Below, piece by piece: positions 42,880 to 52,086 of a stretch of 64,000 bases of DNA (position 1 is the stretch's first letter; each line of letters starts with the position of its first letter). Location: positions 124,001-188,000 of the forward strand of contig NZ_SDPN01000002.1 in NCBI RefSeq assembly GCF_004134825.1, given 5' to 3'. Source of the DNA: Agromyces albus (GTDB lineage: Bacteria; Actinomycetota; Actinomycetes; Actinomycetales; Microbacteriaceae). A program made the translations under genes and the position numbers. The notes beneath the pieces were generated by a model. The model saw only the letters and a list, made by a program, of their open reading frames with translations, ran no database searches and had not been told where the DNA came from.

Positions 42880-43074
42880 TCACCGGCCGGCGAACAGCCG
42901 CAGGTCGCGAAGCCCGAATCCGCCCGGCTCGGGCAGGGCGCTGCGGATCCGCTCGGCGGTGAACCGTCGGCGGGGCATCAGGTCGTCGGGAACGGATGCC
43001 GCGGGCGGGGCCGCCTCGACGACGCCCTCGGCGAGCATCCGCACCTGGGCTTTCGCGACGAGCGGCACCGTCAT
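42880..43074 (-). CDS. Small protein of unknown function, possibly a gene remnant
   Basis: A 64-residue reading frame starting 7 bp after the PRC-barrel stop, in the same direction. The sequence (MTVPLVAKAQVRMLAEGVVEAA... then RFTAERIRSALPEPGGFGLRDLRLF) has normal amino acid composition for this genome and reads like the C-terminal tail of a longer oxidoreductase. I cannot name the parent family with confidence. It could be a decayed gene or a true short gene in the glycosyltransferase/PRC operon. No clear ribosome site is present. Confidence 0.4.
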   Translation of the reverse strand: MTVPLVAKAQVRMLAEGVVEAAPPAASVPDDLMPRRRFTAERIRSALPEPGGFGLRDLRLFAGR

Positions 43075-43081
43075 CGTGTCT

Positions 43082-43528
43082 TCACGCCTGATCCGGCGGC
43101 AGCTGCTTCGGATCTCGAGGCAAGCCCGGCGGGGCGATATAGCCAGGACCCCAGAACGGGATGAACCCGTAATACCCGTAGATGCTTTCGAGGTAGCTCG
43201 GTTCGGCAGTCAGGTCGGGGTCGTACGCGGGCGCGCCGGCCACGTTCTCGCGCGTGAGGTCGACGGTCACGACCTCCTCGTCGATCCGGCTGACCGCATC
43301 GACGGGAATGAACGACTGCTGTTCGCCGAGGCCGAGGAAGCCACCGGAGCCGACGACGAGGAATCGCACCCGGCGCTCGTCGGGATCGATGAGCAGGTCA
43401 TCGACCCTCCCGAGATCTTGCCCGGCCCTGTCCTTGACCGAACGACCGCGAACGTCGGCCTCCTCTGTTGCGACGCTCAGTTCGCTGTCGCTGAGCATGA
43501 TGAGTCTGGGGTTCGATCGAGCTGGCAT
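43082..43528 (-). CDS. PRC-barrel domain protein
   Basis: A 148-residue protein. The PRC-barrel covers about 25-95, with VRGRSVKDRAGQDLGRVDDLLIDPDERRVRFLVVGSGG and FIPVDAVSRIDEEVVTVDLTRE. The C-terminal tail is Pro/Tyr/Gly-rich (YGYYGFIPFWGPGYIAPPG). Stand-alone actinobacterial PRC proteins are often stress-induced, but the role is unknown. The start ATG overlaps the stop of the glycosyltransferase gene by one base, so translation is probably coupled. Confidence 0.85.
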   Translation of the reverse strand: MPARSNPRLIMLSDSELSVATEEADVRGRSVKDRAGQDLGRVDDLLIDPDERRVRFLVVGSGGFLGLGEQQSFIPVDAVSRIDEEVVTVDLTRENVAGAPAYDPDLTAEPSYLESIYGYYGFIPFWGPGYIAPPGLPRDPKQLPPDQA

Positions 43529-45117
43529 CAGAGGCTCCCTTCCGACTCTCCGATCCGCGCTAGGAAGATGGCGCGATCGGCTTCAACCCGTTGCGTCGTG
43601 CGCTCGTACACCGTCACCACGTCGGACACGAGTTCCAGCCGCTCGACCTCTTCGAAGCCCTCTCGTCGAAGCGTCGCGGTGTCGTCGTCGACGCCGTTGG
43701 CGCTCCGCGACACGACCACGACCCGATCGACCCCGTCGAGCCGCTCGCTGACCTCGGCGAGGGGCGCCGTGACATCCCACAGCTGGGCGGTCTCGTCGTA
43801 GGGGCGCACGAGACCGAGGTCGACGAGACCCTCGAACCCACTCGGGTAGGTATGCATCGCGAGGCGGGGCCGGCGTGACGGGCGAACGCTCTCGTCGAAG
43901 ACGATGCCGTCGCCCGGCTCGGCCAGTTCGCCGACGACCTCGGCGACCCTCTGCCAATCGGTGCCGTCGTTCTTCCAGTAGGGGCTGCGCTGATCCAGGT
44001 AGGCGGGGATCGCGAGCGCCGCGATGACGGCGACCGAGGTGACCTGCATCCATCGGCGCGGGAGCGCGGAGACGGCGATCGCGATCAGGATCGCCGCGCC
44101 GGGCGCGCAGATCGCCAGATAGCGCGGGGTGTAACCGAGGGAGGCGAGCGCCGCAACGAGGGTCAGTGCGGCCGTCGGCACGATGATCCATGCGGCCCCG
44201 AGCACGAGCAGCTGACGGTTCGCGATCCAATCCGGCTCGAGACGCCCGGCGGTGACGGTGGCGACTGCCGACACGACGATGAATGCCAGGGCCACGAACC
44301 CGACCGTCTCGAGCATGAACCACTGCTCGACGAGCACTCCCTGCACCGTGACGGCCCGCCACGGCCTGCTGAACGCGATCTGGTCTCGCTGCAGCACGGC
44401 GATGACGGCGATCGGGGCCGCGAGGACCGCGGCGGTCGCCCAGGCGAGCAGGAAGGGACGCAGGCGGATGCCGCGCAGTCGCCCCTCCCGACGCTGCTCG
44501 AGGGCGACGACGACGGCATGCACCGGGATGAGCAACGCGAGGTACAGGAAGAGGTAGGTGCCGAGCGCGAGCCCGAGCGCGTACACCCACCACCAGCCCC
44601 GGTGCATCCGCGCATCGAGCAATCGCAGCATGAGGAGGGTGAGCCAGACGGCTGCGGCGGTCGCGAGCGCCAGCGATCTTGCCTCGGTCGCGAGGAAGGT
44701 GACCCGCGGCAGCACGGCGAAGACGATCGCGGCGATGACCGCCGTCTCGCGTGTCGCGCGCCTGCGCACGAGCAGGTAGAGCCCAGCGGATGCCGCGCCC
44801 ACGGCGATCCCCGAGGGCAACCGCACGGCCAACGGCGAGGTGCCGACGACGTCGATCCACACGTGCAGCACCGCGTAGTAGAGCCCGTGCACGGCGTCGA
44901 CCGTGCCGAGCAGCGCCCAGAGCGACGTCCAGTCCCGACGCGCCGACATGATGCTCGCCGCTTCGTCGCCCCAGAACGAGGGGATCCACGTTCCCGCGAC
45001 GGCGACGAGGGCGGATGCGCCGCCGATCACGACGGCGACCCGTCGGTCGCTCCAACGGGCGGTCGACGGTTCGATGGTTCTGGAGCCGGTGCGTCCGGCC
45101 CCGCCGGTCACAAGCAT
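43528..45117 (-). CDS. GT-C fold membrane glycosyltransferase
   Basis: A 529-residue integral membrane protein with about ten hydrophobic helices. The first extracytoplasmic loop holds the acidic pair (SFWGDEAASIMSARRDW) typical of GT-C enzymes that take sugar from polyprenyl-phosphate donors. A soluble C-terminal domain (about 400-529) follows the last helix. It resembles actinobacterial mannosyltransferase-like proteins of the PMT_2/GT39 type; the acceptor is unknown. The ATG at 45117 is 7 nt after a -10-like CAAGCT; longer in-frame extensions upstream are rejected. Confidence 0.85.
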   Translation of the reverse strand: MLVTGGAGRTGSRTIEPSTARWSDRRVAVVIGGASALVAVAGTWIPSFWGDEAASIMSARRDWTSLWALLGTVDAVHGLYYAVLHVWIDVVGTSPLAVRLPSGIAVGAASAGLYLLVRRRATRETAVIAAIVFAVLPRVTFLATEARSLALATAAAVWLTLLMLRLLDARMHRGWWWVYALGLALGTYLFLYLALLIPVHAVVVALEQRREGRLRGIRLRPFLLAWATAAVLAAPIAVIAVLQRDQIAFSRPWRAVTVQGVLVEQWFMLETVGFVALAFIVVSAVATVTAGRLEPDWIANRQLLVLGAAWIIVPTAALTLVAALASLGYTPRYLAICAPGAAILIAIAVSALPRRWMQVTSVAVIAALAIPAYLDQRSPYWKNDGTDWQRVAEVVGELAEPGDGIVFDESVRPSRRPRLAMHTYPSGFEGLVDLGLVRPYDETAQLWDVTAPLAEVSERLDGVDRVVVVSRSANGVDDDTATLRREGFEEVERLELVSDVVTVYERTTQRVEADRAIFLARIGESEGSL

Positions 45118-45124
45118 CACGCCC

Positions 45125-45130
45125 AGCTTG
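45125..45130 (-). promoter_or_regulatory. -10 element, leaderless start of the GT-C gene
   Basis: CAAGCT on the minus strand, 7 nt before the ATG at 45117 (4 nt before an in-frame GTG at 45120). Confidence 0.35.
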
Positions 45131-45155
45131 CGCCACCGGGCATCGAAACACGAAG

Positions 45156-45186
45156 GAACGCCCGACCCTTGACGGGCCGGGCGTTC
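45156..45186 (-). terminator. Hairpin terminator of importer operon 3
   Basis: A 9-bp stem (GAACGCCCG at 45156-45164 with 45178-45186) and an inner CCC/GGG pairing, 20 bp after the binding-protein stop codon. Confidence 0.7.
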
Positions 45187-45206
45187 GGTGCCTCCGGTTC
45201 GTGAAC

Positions 45207-46469
45207 CTACTCGCCGGACTCCTGGGCGAGCCGCGCATCGAGGGCGGCGCCGACGTCGGCGGGGGTCGCCTGGCCTTGCGCCATCAGCTGGATCTGCGCG
45301 ACGAGGTCGGTGTAGAGAGCGTCCTGATACTTGGGCCACGAGATCATCGGCAGGTAGAACTTGCCATCGAGCAGCGCCTGGAACGGCACTTCGAGCGACT
45401 CGTCGATCACCGGTGTGTAATTCGAGGTCGTCGTCATGTCATTCGTCTTCTCCTGGAAGATCCGCACGCCCTCCTCGCTCGCGAGGAACTCGAGGAACGT
45501 CTTGGCCGCCTCGGGCTCTTTCGCCTTCGAGTTGATCGCGTAGCCGGGAGAGGCAGCACCGGTGAAGAACGGCTCGCCGCCCTTCTGCGGCACGCCCGCG
45601 AACGTGAACTCGAGATCGGGGTTCGCCTCGCGGATCGCCCCGATGTCCCACGGTCCGGCGGTCATCATCGCGACGCGGCCCGCGGCGAACTCGTCACGCA
45701 CCTGCTCGCCCTTGAGCCCGACGACATCCGGCGACATGAGTCCGTCTTCGAAGAGCTGCTGCCACGGCGTGAGCGGCTCGGTCCAGAGCTCTTCGAACGT
45801 CGACTCGCCGGCGAAGATCTCGGCGTCGACCGTGCCACCGGCCTCGAAGTTGGCGAGCCCGACGCTCGAGCCGAGCGACGTCGGGAAGCCCTGCCAGGAC
45901 TCGAGGAACGGAACGACACCGGCGTCCTTCAGCGTCGTGAGGGTCTCGACGAATCCGTCCCACGTCGTGGGGAACTCCGTGATGCCGTGCTCGGCGAGCA
46001 GGTCGACGTTGTAGACGATGCCCGACGCCCACGACGAGAGCGAGAGGCCGTACGCCGCTCCGTCGGGGCCCGCGTAGGTGGCGGTGTTGAACTCCGACGC
46101 GACCTCCATGAACGGCTCGTCGGTGAGGTCGGTCACGAAGCCGCCCTCGATGAGGTTCGTCTTGTTCTCGGCGGCGATGACGAACACGTCGGCCGCGGTG
46201 TTGGAGCCGAGTCGGTTCTGCAGCGTCGAGATGTACTCGGCCACCGGGGGAGCGTTCGAGAACTCGATGCGGATGTCGGGATTCTCCTTCTCGAACGCGG
46301 CGATGACCGGCTCCATCGTCTCCTCGTTCGACCACGAGAAGAACGTGAGCACGGTGCGGTCGTCGGCCTCACCGGCGGTGCATCCGGCGAGGGTGGCTGC
46401 GGACATGACGGCGATGGTCGCTGCGAGGGCTCGCAGCGCCCGTGACCGGGTGGGGAACGGATGCTTCAT
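45207..46469 (-). CDS. Sugar ABC transporter substrate-binding lipoprotein (system 3)
   Basis: A 420-residue family-1 solute-binding protein. The signal peptide ends in lipobox TLAGC. The mature start is RTVLTFFSWSNEETMEPVIAAFEKENPDIRIEF. AGGAAAGG precedes the ATG. Here the binding protein is last in its operon, after both permeases, the reverse of systems 1 and 2. The upstream cytoplasmic GH51 gene, which has the same operator, suggests an arabino-oligosaccharide ligand (inference). Confidence 0.9.
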   Translation of the reverse strand: MKHPFPTRSRALRALAATIAVMSAATLAGCTAGEADDRTVLTFFSWSNEETMEPVIAAFEKENPDIRIEFSNAPPVAEYISTLQNRLGSNTAADVFVIAAENKTNLIEGGFVTDLTDEPFMEVASEFNTATYAGPDGAAYGLSLSSWASGIVYNVDLLAEHGITEFPTTWDGFVETLTTLKDAGVVPFLESWQGFPTSLGSSVGLANFEAGGTVDAEIFAGESTFEELWTEPLTPWQQLFEDGLMSPDVVGLKGEQVRDEFAAGRVAMMTAGPWDIGAIREANPDLEFTFAGVPQKGGEPFFTGAASPGYAINSKAKEPEAAKTFLEFLASEEGVRIFQEKTNDMTTTSNYTPVIDESLEVPFQALLDGKFYLPMISWPKYQDALYTDLVAQIQLMAQGQATPADVGAALDARLAQESGE

Positions 46470-46500
46470 TGCTGGCCTTTCCTGTTGGTGGTGATGGTGG

Positions 46501-47328
46501 CTACCCCTTCACGCTGCCGGCCACGAGGCCGCGCACGATGTAGCGCTGCATGAAGATGAAGAAGACGACCATGGGGATCAGCACGACGACGCTGAGGGTG
46601 AGGAACATCGGCCAATCCGTCGTGAACTCGCCGACCGCCTTATAGGTCTGCAGCACGAGCGTCTGCTTCTCGGTCGAGCTGATGAACACGACGGGGGTCA
46701 GGAAGTCGTTCCACACCCACATCGTCTGGAAGACGCCGACGGTGATGAGGATCGGGCGGATGAGCGGCAGCGCGATGCGCCAGTAGATCTGCCACGGCCC
46801 GGCCCCGTCGATGCGCGCGGCCTCGATGACCTCGCCGGGCAGCGTGCGCATGTAGCCGACGATGAGGAAGTAGCAGAAGACCGAGCCACCCGAGTAGAGG
46901 ATGATGAGGCCCTCGAGCGTGTCCACGAGTTGCGCCTGGCTCAGCATCCGGTAGAGCGGGATGAGCGTCACCTGGCCCGGAACGAGGAACGCGATCACGA
47001 GCAGCACCGTCACCAGTCGCGATGCGCGCAGGATGACGGAGAACGCCGCCATCGAGCCGATGAGCAGCATGAGCAGGATCGCCGCCGCCGTGACGTACAC
47101 GGTGTTCAGGAAGGACTGGACCACGGGGATCTCGCTGAACACCGTCAGGTAGTTGTCGAGGTTCAGGGTCGTCGGCAGTGCCAGCGGCGCCATGGTGGTC
47201 TCCGCTTGCGTCTTGAACGTGTTGACCACCACGTAGTAGAAGGGGAGGCCGACCACCGCGGCGAGCGGGATCATGATGAGGCTCGTCGCGATCGCGCCCG
47301 GGCGGGTGAGGATTCGTGCTGCACTCAT
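46501..47328 (-). CDS. Sugar ABC transporter permease, MalG-like (system 3)
   Basis: A 275-residue permease with six helices, EAA loop EVIEAARIDGAGPWQIYWRIALPLIRP and C-terminus FIFMQRYIVRGLVAGSVKG. The start overlaps the stop of the MalF-like gene by 4 bp (ATGA). The binding-protein gene follows after 31 bp. Confidence 0.9.
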   Translation of the reverse strand: MSAARILTRPGAIATSLIMIPLAAVVGLPFYYVVVNTFKTQAETTMAPLALPTTLNLDNYLTVFSEIPVVQSFLNTVYVTAAAILLMLLIGSMAAFSVILRASRLVTVLLVIAFLVPGQVTLIPLYRMLSQAQLVDTLEGLIILYSGGSVFCYFLIVGYMRTLPGEVIEAARIDGAGPWQIYWRIALPLIRPILITVGVFQTMWVWNDFLTPVVFISSTEKQTLVLQTYKAVGEFTTDWPMFLTLSVVVLIPMVVFFIFMQRYIVRGLVAGSVKG

Positions 47329-48308
47329 GAGAGCCGCCCTTCGAGTCGGCGGGAGACGATGAGCTGCGCCGCGACGATCGCACCGACCGCGAGCATGAAG
47401 ATGACCGCGAGGGCGGAGGCCTGGCCGTACTTCGCCTGGGAGACGCCGTTCTGGATGATCGTCTGCGTGATCGTGAAGGTCGAGAATCCCGGCCCGCCCC
47501 TCGTCAGGGTGATCGGCAGGTCGTAGACCTTGAGGCCTCCCGTCATGAGCAGCAGCCAGCTCACGGTCATCGCCGGCATCAGCAGCGGCAGGGTGATGTA
47601 GCGGAATCGCTGGACCGCGGATGCCCCGTCGATGCGTGCGACCTCGTAGTAGTCGTCGGGGATCGACTGCAGGTAGGCGAGGTAGAGGATGGCGTGCCAT
47701 CCGGTGCTCGTCCACACGCCGACGGCGATCACGCTGAGCTGGGCGAGCGTGCTGTTCGAGAGCCACGGAACCGGCCCGATGCCGACGACCGACTGGAGCA
47801 GCGAGTTGAGCGCTCCGGAGCCCAGGGGGTTGAGGATGAATCCCCACACGAGCCCCAGGATGGCGACCGACGGGATCGCGGGGAAGAAGTAGATCGCTCG
47901 CACGAAGTTGCGCCCGATGAACGCGCGGTCGAGGGTGACCGCGAGCGGGATGGCAAGGGCGGTGATGAGCACCGTCGTCGCGAGGGTGAAGAACAGCGTG
48001 AACCCGAGCCCTGCGAGCATCGACGGGTCGGTGAAGACGTTCTCGTAGTTGCGCAATCCCACGAACGCTGCGTCGGTGCTGTAGCCGTTGAAGTCCGTGA
48101 AGCTCCACCAGATCGACTGCACGAGGGGGACCAGGAACAGCACCACGAAGACGACGAGCATCGGCACCAGAAAGAGGCCGATCTTGAGTCGATCCGCTCG
48201 GAACGTGGGGCCGTTCGTCGACATCGGGGCCGTCCACCATCTCGACACGCGGGTGCGCGTCGAGATGGCACGGGTCTCCGTCGTCGGACGCTCGTCGATG
48301 AGGGTCAC
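47325..48308 (-). CDS. Sugar ABC transporter permease, MalF-like (system 3)
   Basis: A 327-residue permease, first gene of importer operon 3. It has a 50-residue N-terminal tail before the first helix (KIGLFLVPMLVVFVVLFLVPLVQS) and the EAA loop DDYYEVARIDGASAVQRFRYITLPLLMP. The GTG at 48308 is chosen because AGGAG lies 5 nt upstream; a start 36 bp further up has no such site. The operator at 48350-48363 lies within the probable promoter. Confidence 0.9.
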   Translation of the reverse strand: MTLIDERPTTETRAISTRTRVSRWWTAPMSTNGPTFRADRLKIGLFLVPMLVVFVVLFLVPLVQSIWWSFTDFNGYSTDAAFVGLRNYENVFTDPSMLAGLGFTLFFTLATTVLITALAIPLAVTLDRAFIGRNFVRAIYFFPAIPSVAILGLVWGFILNPLGSGALNSLLQSVVGIGPVPWLSNSTLAQLSVIAVGVWTSTGWHAILYLAYLQSIPDDYYEVARIDGASAVQRFRYITLPLLMPAMTVSWLLLMTGGLKVYDLPITLTRGGPGFSTFTITQTIIQNGVSQAKYGQASALAVIFMLAVGAIVAAQLIVSRRLEGRLS

Positions 48309-48342
48309 CTGATCTCCTTCGATCGGCGGATTCGTGGTCCGC

Positions 48343-48372
48343 ACTCTACCTGTATCGATATAGACGCGACAA
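48343..48372 (-). promoter_or_regulatory. Predicted promoter of importer operon 3
   Basis: On the minus strand TTGTCG (48367-48372), an 18-nt spacer and TAGAGT (48343-48348). The palindromic operator fills the spacer. Confidence 0.5.
48350..48363. promoter_or_regulatory. LacI-type operator before importer operon 3
   Basis: CTGTATCGATATAG is a near-perfect palindrome with a TATCGATA core, 42 bp from the first start codon. It differs at one base from the site before the GH51 gene. Confidence 0.65.
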
Positions 48373-48404
48373 GAGCGAGGATGACGAATGGGGGAACAGC
48401 ATGC

Positions 48405-49406
48405 TCAGGCCGTCGACTCTCGCGCGACGACGCGGAACGAGCTCACGAACTCGCGCGGCTGCCACTCGGTGTCGCCGGCGATCCGCCGCAACACGAGGTC
48501 GACCGCGAGGGCGGCGACCTCGTCGTGGTCGGGATCGACGGTCGAGAGCCGGGGGATGCTGTACTCGCCCTCCTCGATCGCGTCGAAGCCGATCACGCGC
48601 ACGTCGTCGGGCACCCGCACCCCACGGTCGGCGAGCCCGCGCATGACGCCGAGCGCCACCGTGTCGGTGATGCAGACGACCCCGTCGAATGCGGCGCCGG
48701 AATCGACGAGTCGCTCGGCCGCGCTCCGGCCGCCGGACATCGTGAGCTCGGGGATCCCGACGGAGAGCGCCGGATCGAATTCGACCCCGGACTCCCGGAG
48801 GGCCCGGAGGTAGCCGCCGTGGCGCAGGCTGCTCACGTTCGGGGGCAGCAGGTCGTCGCCCTCGACGATGGCGATGCGCCGGCTGCCTCGCGCGATGAGA
48901 TGCCGCGTCGCCGCGAACGTGCCCTCGACATTCGGGAGGGCGATGTGATCGACCGGGCCCTCGAAGACGGTCTCGCCGAGGATCACCATCGGGAAGTCCA
49001 CTCGCAACAGCTCGCGGTCGGCGGTGCCGAGCCCGACCGCCGAGAGGATGAGGGCGTCGTACATCCGGTTGCGCGACGACACGATCGCGCTGAGCTCGGT
49101 CTCGCGATCGGCGCCCGTCTGCTCGATGACCACGCGGTATCCCGCCGCCGAAGCCCTCGCGATGATGCGGGAGGCGAGCTGGCCGAAGTACGGCCGGTCT
49201 ACCTCGGGCACCGCGAACCCGATCGTGTTCGTTCGCCCGGCCCGGAGGTTCCGGGCCGCGACGTTGACGCGGTACCCGAGGTCGTCGATCGCACGGAGCA
49301 CACGGTCGCGTGTCTCGTCGCGCACGTGCGGATAGTGGTTCAGCACGTTCGACACGGTCATCGTGGAGACGCCCGCGGCCTTCGCGACATCCTGCATCGT
49401 GACCAT
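48405..49406 (-). CDS. LacI family transcriptional regulator (system 3)
   Basis: A 333-residue repressor. The helix-turn-helix is MQDVAKAAGVSTMTVSNVLNHYPHV, the hinge VNVAARNLRAG, and the effector domain begins NTIGFAVPEVDRPYFGQLA. It lies between the GH51 gene (20 bp upstream) and importer operon 3, and two near-identical operators flank the unit, so it almost certainly regulates both. A TAGAGT element 6 nt before its ATG suggests an additional leaderless promoter giving basal repressor. Confidence 0.92.
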   Translation of the reverse strand: MVTMQDVAKAAGVSTMTVSNVLNHYPHVRDETRDRVLRAIDDLGYRVNVAARNLRAGRTNTIGFAVPEVDRPYFGQLASRIIARASAAGYRVVIEQTGADRETELSAIVSSRNRMYDALILSAVGLGTADRELLRVDFPMVILGETVFEGPVDHIALPNVEGTFAATRHLIARGSRRIAIVEGDDLLPPNVSSLRHGGYLRALRESGVEFDPALSVGIPELTMSGGRSAAERLVDSGAAFDGVVCITDTVALGVMRGLADRGVRVPDDVRVIGFDAIEEGEYSIPRLSTVDPDHDEVAALAVDLVLRRIAGDTEWQPREFVSSFRVVARESTA

Positions 49407-49412
49407 GGCGGA

Positions 49413-49418
49413 ACTCTA
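49413..49418 (-). promoter_or_regulatory. -10 element, leaderless start of the LacI gene (system 3)
   Basis: TAGAGT on the minus strand, 6 nt before the ATG at 49406, in the 20-bp gap after the GH51 gene. Confidence 0.4.
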
Positions 49419-49426
49419 TCGCCGAC

Positions 49427-50959
49427 TCATCCGAGCGTGAGTGAGACGGTCGCGAAGGAGTGCGGCGGAAGCGTGACCCGCAGGCCGCGGTCGTCGGTCT
49501 CGATCGCGGTGAGCTCGGTCGGTGCGACGGCGTCGGGGTTCGACGCGGAGTTGTGCGCCTGGAGCTGGGCCCCGGTCAGCACCCGACCGGTGTGCGCCGT
49601 GACGGCGCGACCCCGCAGGTCGAGCACCACCTCGAGCGGATGCTCCGCATCGAGGTTGCTGAGCGAGATGAGTGCCGTGTCGTCGCGCGTGCTCGCCGAG
49701 GCCGAGAGCACGTCGAGTGGCCGGCCGGCCTCGGTGCGGGTCTCGGGCCGTTCGACGACGTGCACCGAGAGCGACGTCGCGTCGTGGTGCCCACGGTTCA
49801 TCTCGAAGACGTGGTACGTCGGGGTCAGCACGAGCTCGCCCGTCGCCTCATCCGTCAGCAGCATCGCCTGCAGCACGTTGACGGTCTGCGCGATGTTCGC
49901 CATGACGAGCCGGTCGGCGTGCCGGTGGAACACGTCGAAGTGCACGGATGCCACGAGGGCGTCGCGCATCGTGTTCTGCTGGTACAGGAACCCGGGGTTC
50001 GTGCCCGGTTCGACGTCCCACCAGGTGCCCCACTCGTCGAGCACGAGCCCGACCTTCTTGCCGGGATCGTAGGCGTCCATGACCGTCGCATGCGCCGAAA
50101 GCACGCGCTCGACGTCTTGCGCCTTGCCCATGGTCGCGTAGTACTCCTCGGTCGTGAAGGCCGTCGCGCTGCCCTTCTCCGCCCACGTGCCGGCCACCGT
50201 GTAGTAGTGGAATGAGATCGCCTGGAAGATGTTCGTGGGCTCCCGCTGGCAGCCGAGGCAGTTCAGCGACTCCATCAGGGTCCTCGTCCACTTGACGTCG
50301 TCGTCGGACGCCCCCGCGGCGATGCGGTAGAGCGTGTTGCCTCCGTGGTCGCGGCAGAAGGTCGCGTAGCGGCGTGCCTCGTTGGCATAGTGCTCGGCGG
50401 TCATGTTGCCGCCGCAGCCCCACGCCTCATTGCCGATGCCCCAGAACGGCACCTTCCACGGCTCGTCCCGGCCGTTCTCGCGCCGCAGCCGCGCCATGGG
50501 GCTGTCGCCGGCGCGAGTGAGGTACTCGACCCACTCGCTCATCTCCTGCACGGTGCCGCTGCCGACGTTGCCGTTGACGTAGGCGTCGGCGCCGAGCAGC
50601 TCGCAGAGCGCCATGAACTCGTGCGTGCCGAAGTGGTTGTTCTCCTCGACGTCGCCCCAGTTCGTGTTCACCATGCGCGGGCGGTCGGCTTTCGGGCCGA
50701 TGCCGTCGCGCCAGTGGTACTCGTCGGCGAAGCATCCGCCCGGCCACCGGAGGTTCGGGATGTCGATGCGTCGCAGCGCCTCGACGACGTCGGAACGGAT
50801 GCCGCCCTCGTTCGGGATCGGCGAGTCCTCGCCGACGTAGAAGCCGCCGTAGATGCAGCGGCCGAGGTGCTCCGCGAAGTGGCCGTACAGATGGCGACTG
50901 ATCTGGGGTCCTGGCACATCGAGATCGACGACGGCGCGGGCGGTGAGTGGTTCGGTCAC
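49427..50959 (-). CDS. GH51 alpha-L-arabinofuranosidase, cytoplasmic
   Basis: A 510-residue intracellular arabinofuranosidase with no signal peptide. It opens [31 protein letters not shown], typical of the AbfA-like branch of GH51. The acid/base is E178 in WGIGNEAWG and the nucleophile E309 in [10 protein letters not shown]. The length is normal for the hexameric bacterial enzymes. It should release L-arabinose from imported arabino-oligosaccharides. The GTG at 50959 has AAAGGAGAG 8 nt upstream; longer in-frame extensions cross the LysR gene and are rejected. It heads a GH51-lacI unit. Confidence 0.93.
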   Translation of the reverse strand: MTEPLTARAVVDLDVPGPQISRHLYGHFAEHLGRCIYGGFYVGEDSPIPNEGGIRSDVVEALRRIDIPNLRWPGGCFADEYHWRDGIGPKADRPRMVNTNWGDVEENNHFGTHEFMALCELLGADAYVNGNVGSGTVQEMSEWVEYLTRAGDSPMARLRRENGRDEPWKVPFWGIGNEAWGCGGNMTAEHYANEARRYATFCRDHGGNTLYRIAAGASDDDVKWTRTLMESLNCLGCQREPTNIFQAISFHYYTVAGTWAEKGSATAFTTEEYYATMGKAQDVERVLSAHATVMDAYDPGKKVGLVLDEWGTWWDVEPGTNPGFLYQQNTMRDALVASVHFDVFHRHADRLVMANIAQTVNVLQAMLLTDEATGELVLTPTYHVFEMNRGHHDATSLSVHVVERPETRTEAGRPLDVLSASASTRDDTALISLSNLDAEHPLEVVLDLRGRAVTAHTGRVLTGAQLQAHNSASNPDAVAPTELTAIETDDRGLRVTLPPHSFATVSLTLG

Positions 50960-50998
50960 TGCGGGTTCTCTCCTTTGAAACCTCCGGTGGACACCTGA

Positions 50999-51012
50999 CT
51001 GTATCGATAAAG
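50999..51012. promoter_or_regulatory. LacI-type operator before the GH51 gene
   Basis: CTGTATCGATAAAG, 13 of 14 bases identical to the site at 48350-48363. It lies 40 bp from the GH51 start codon, nearly the same distance as in the other operon. Confidence 0.65.
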
Positions 51013-51060
51013 GAGTCGGAAGGGAACTGCGTGCCGGGGGAAGTGAGCCGGGGCGCCGGC

Positions 51061-51984
51061 CTAGGCCGATGGCTGCAGTTGCCGGGGGTCTGCATCGACC
51101 ACCGGCCGGCGCAGCTCCGCCTCGAGGATCTCGAGCAGGAGCGGAGCGGATGCCGCCACAGGGCTGCCCGTGATGGCCGACACGACCCATTGCGGCATCG
51201 AGCCCTGCGGAAGCTGCACCGAGACGAGCCCGGCCGCTTGCGGCTTCGCCGCGACGTGCTGCGGCACGAGCGCCACGCCGAGTCCGCGGTGGATCAGGTC
51301 GAGCAGCGTGTGCACGTCGTTGACCGTGCAGCGCACTCGCCGGCCCACGCCCTGGGCGGCGCACGAGGACTCGTTGAGCGAGCGCACCGCCCACGACTCC
51401 TGGAAGTCGATGAAGTCGAGGTCGCGAAGGTCGGTCCAGTCCACGCGCGCCGAAGCGGCGAGCGGATGCTCCGGCGGGCACAGGAGCACGACCGGCCACC
51501 GGCCGAGCTCGGTGCTCGACACGCGGGTGAGGTGATCGGTGGTGGCGACGAAGGCGACGTCGAGCTCGCCGTCGCGCACCTGCGTGACGAGGTCGTGCGA
51601 ACCGGCCTGGGTGAAGTGGATGTCGACGAGCGGGTACCGACGGCGGAACCGCTCGAGGAGCGACGGCACATCGACGATGCCGAGGCACTGCTCGGCGCCC
51701 ACGCGCAGTGCACCCGAGAGCTCGTTCGTCGCGCGCACGACGGCATCGCGGCCGGCGGTGGCCTGGGCGAGCATGGCGCGAGCGAAGGGGAGCAGCGCGA
51801 GTCCGGCATCCGTCGGCTCGACTCGTCGGGTCGTGCGTGCGAACAACGTGGTGCCGAGCTCGTCTTCGAGGCTGCGGATCGCGGCGGAGAGGCCCGATTG
51901 CGAGACGCTGCACACCGCGGCCGCCCGGGTGAACTGCTGCTCGTCGGCGAGGGCGACGAGGTACTCCATCTGGCGCAGATCCAT
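51061..51984 (-). CDS. LysR family transcriptional regulator
   Basis: A 307-residue LysR regulator. The winged helix-turn-helix is at 1-60 ([44 protein letters not shown]), and the substrate-binding domain runs from about 90 to 295. GGAG precedes the ATG. It is divergent from the first of two aldo/keto reductase genes and probably controls them. Two Cys residues (in ESSCAAQG and RRVRCTV) lie close together in the effector domain, which might allow redox sensing; that is only a suggestion. Confidence 0.9.
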   Translation of the reverse strand: MDLRQMEYLVALADEQQFTRAAAVCSVSQSGLSAAIRSLEDELGTTLFARTTRRVEPTDAGLALLPFARAMLAQATAGRDAVVRATNELSGALRVGAEQCLGIVDVPSLLERFRRRYPLVDIHFTQAGSHDLVTQVRDGELDVAFVATTDHLTRVSSTELGRWPVVLLCPPEHPLAASARVDWTDLRDLDFIDFQESWAVRSLNESSCAAQGVGRRVRCTVNDVHTLLDLIHRGLGVALVPQHVAAKPQAAGLVSVQLPQGSMPQWVVSAITGSPVAASAPLLLEILEAELRRPVVDADPRQLQPSA

Positions 51985-52086
51985 TGATCACTCCGGCTTC
52001 TGAATACCATCACTGGTAGTTGTTGGACTTCTAGCTTGGGGCTGCCTAGGGTGAAACGCAACCCACACGACAGGAAAGGCTCATCC

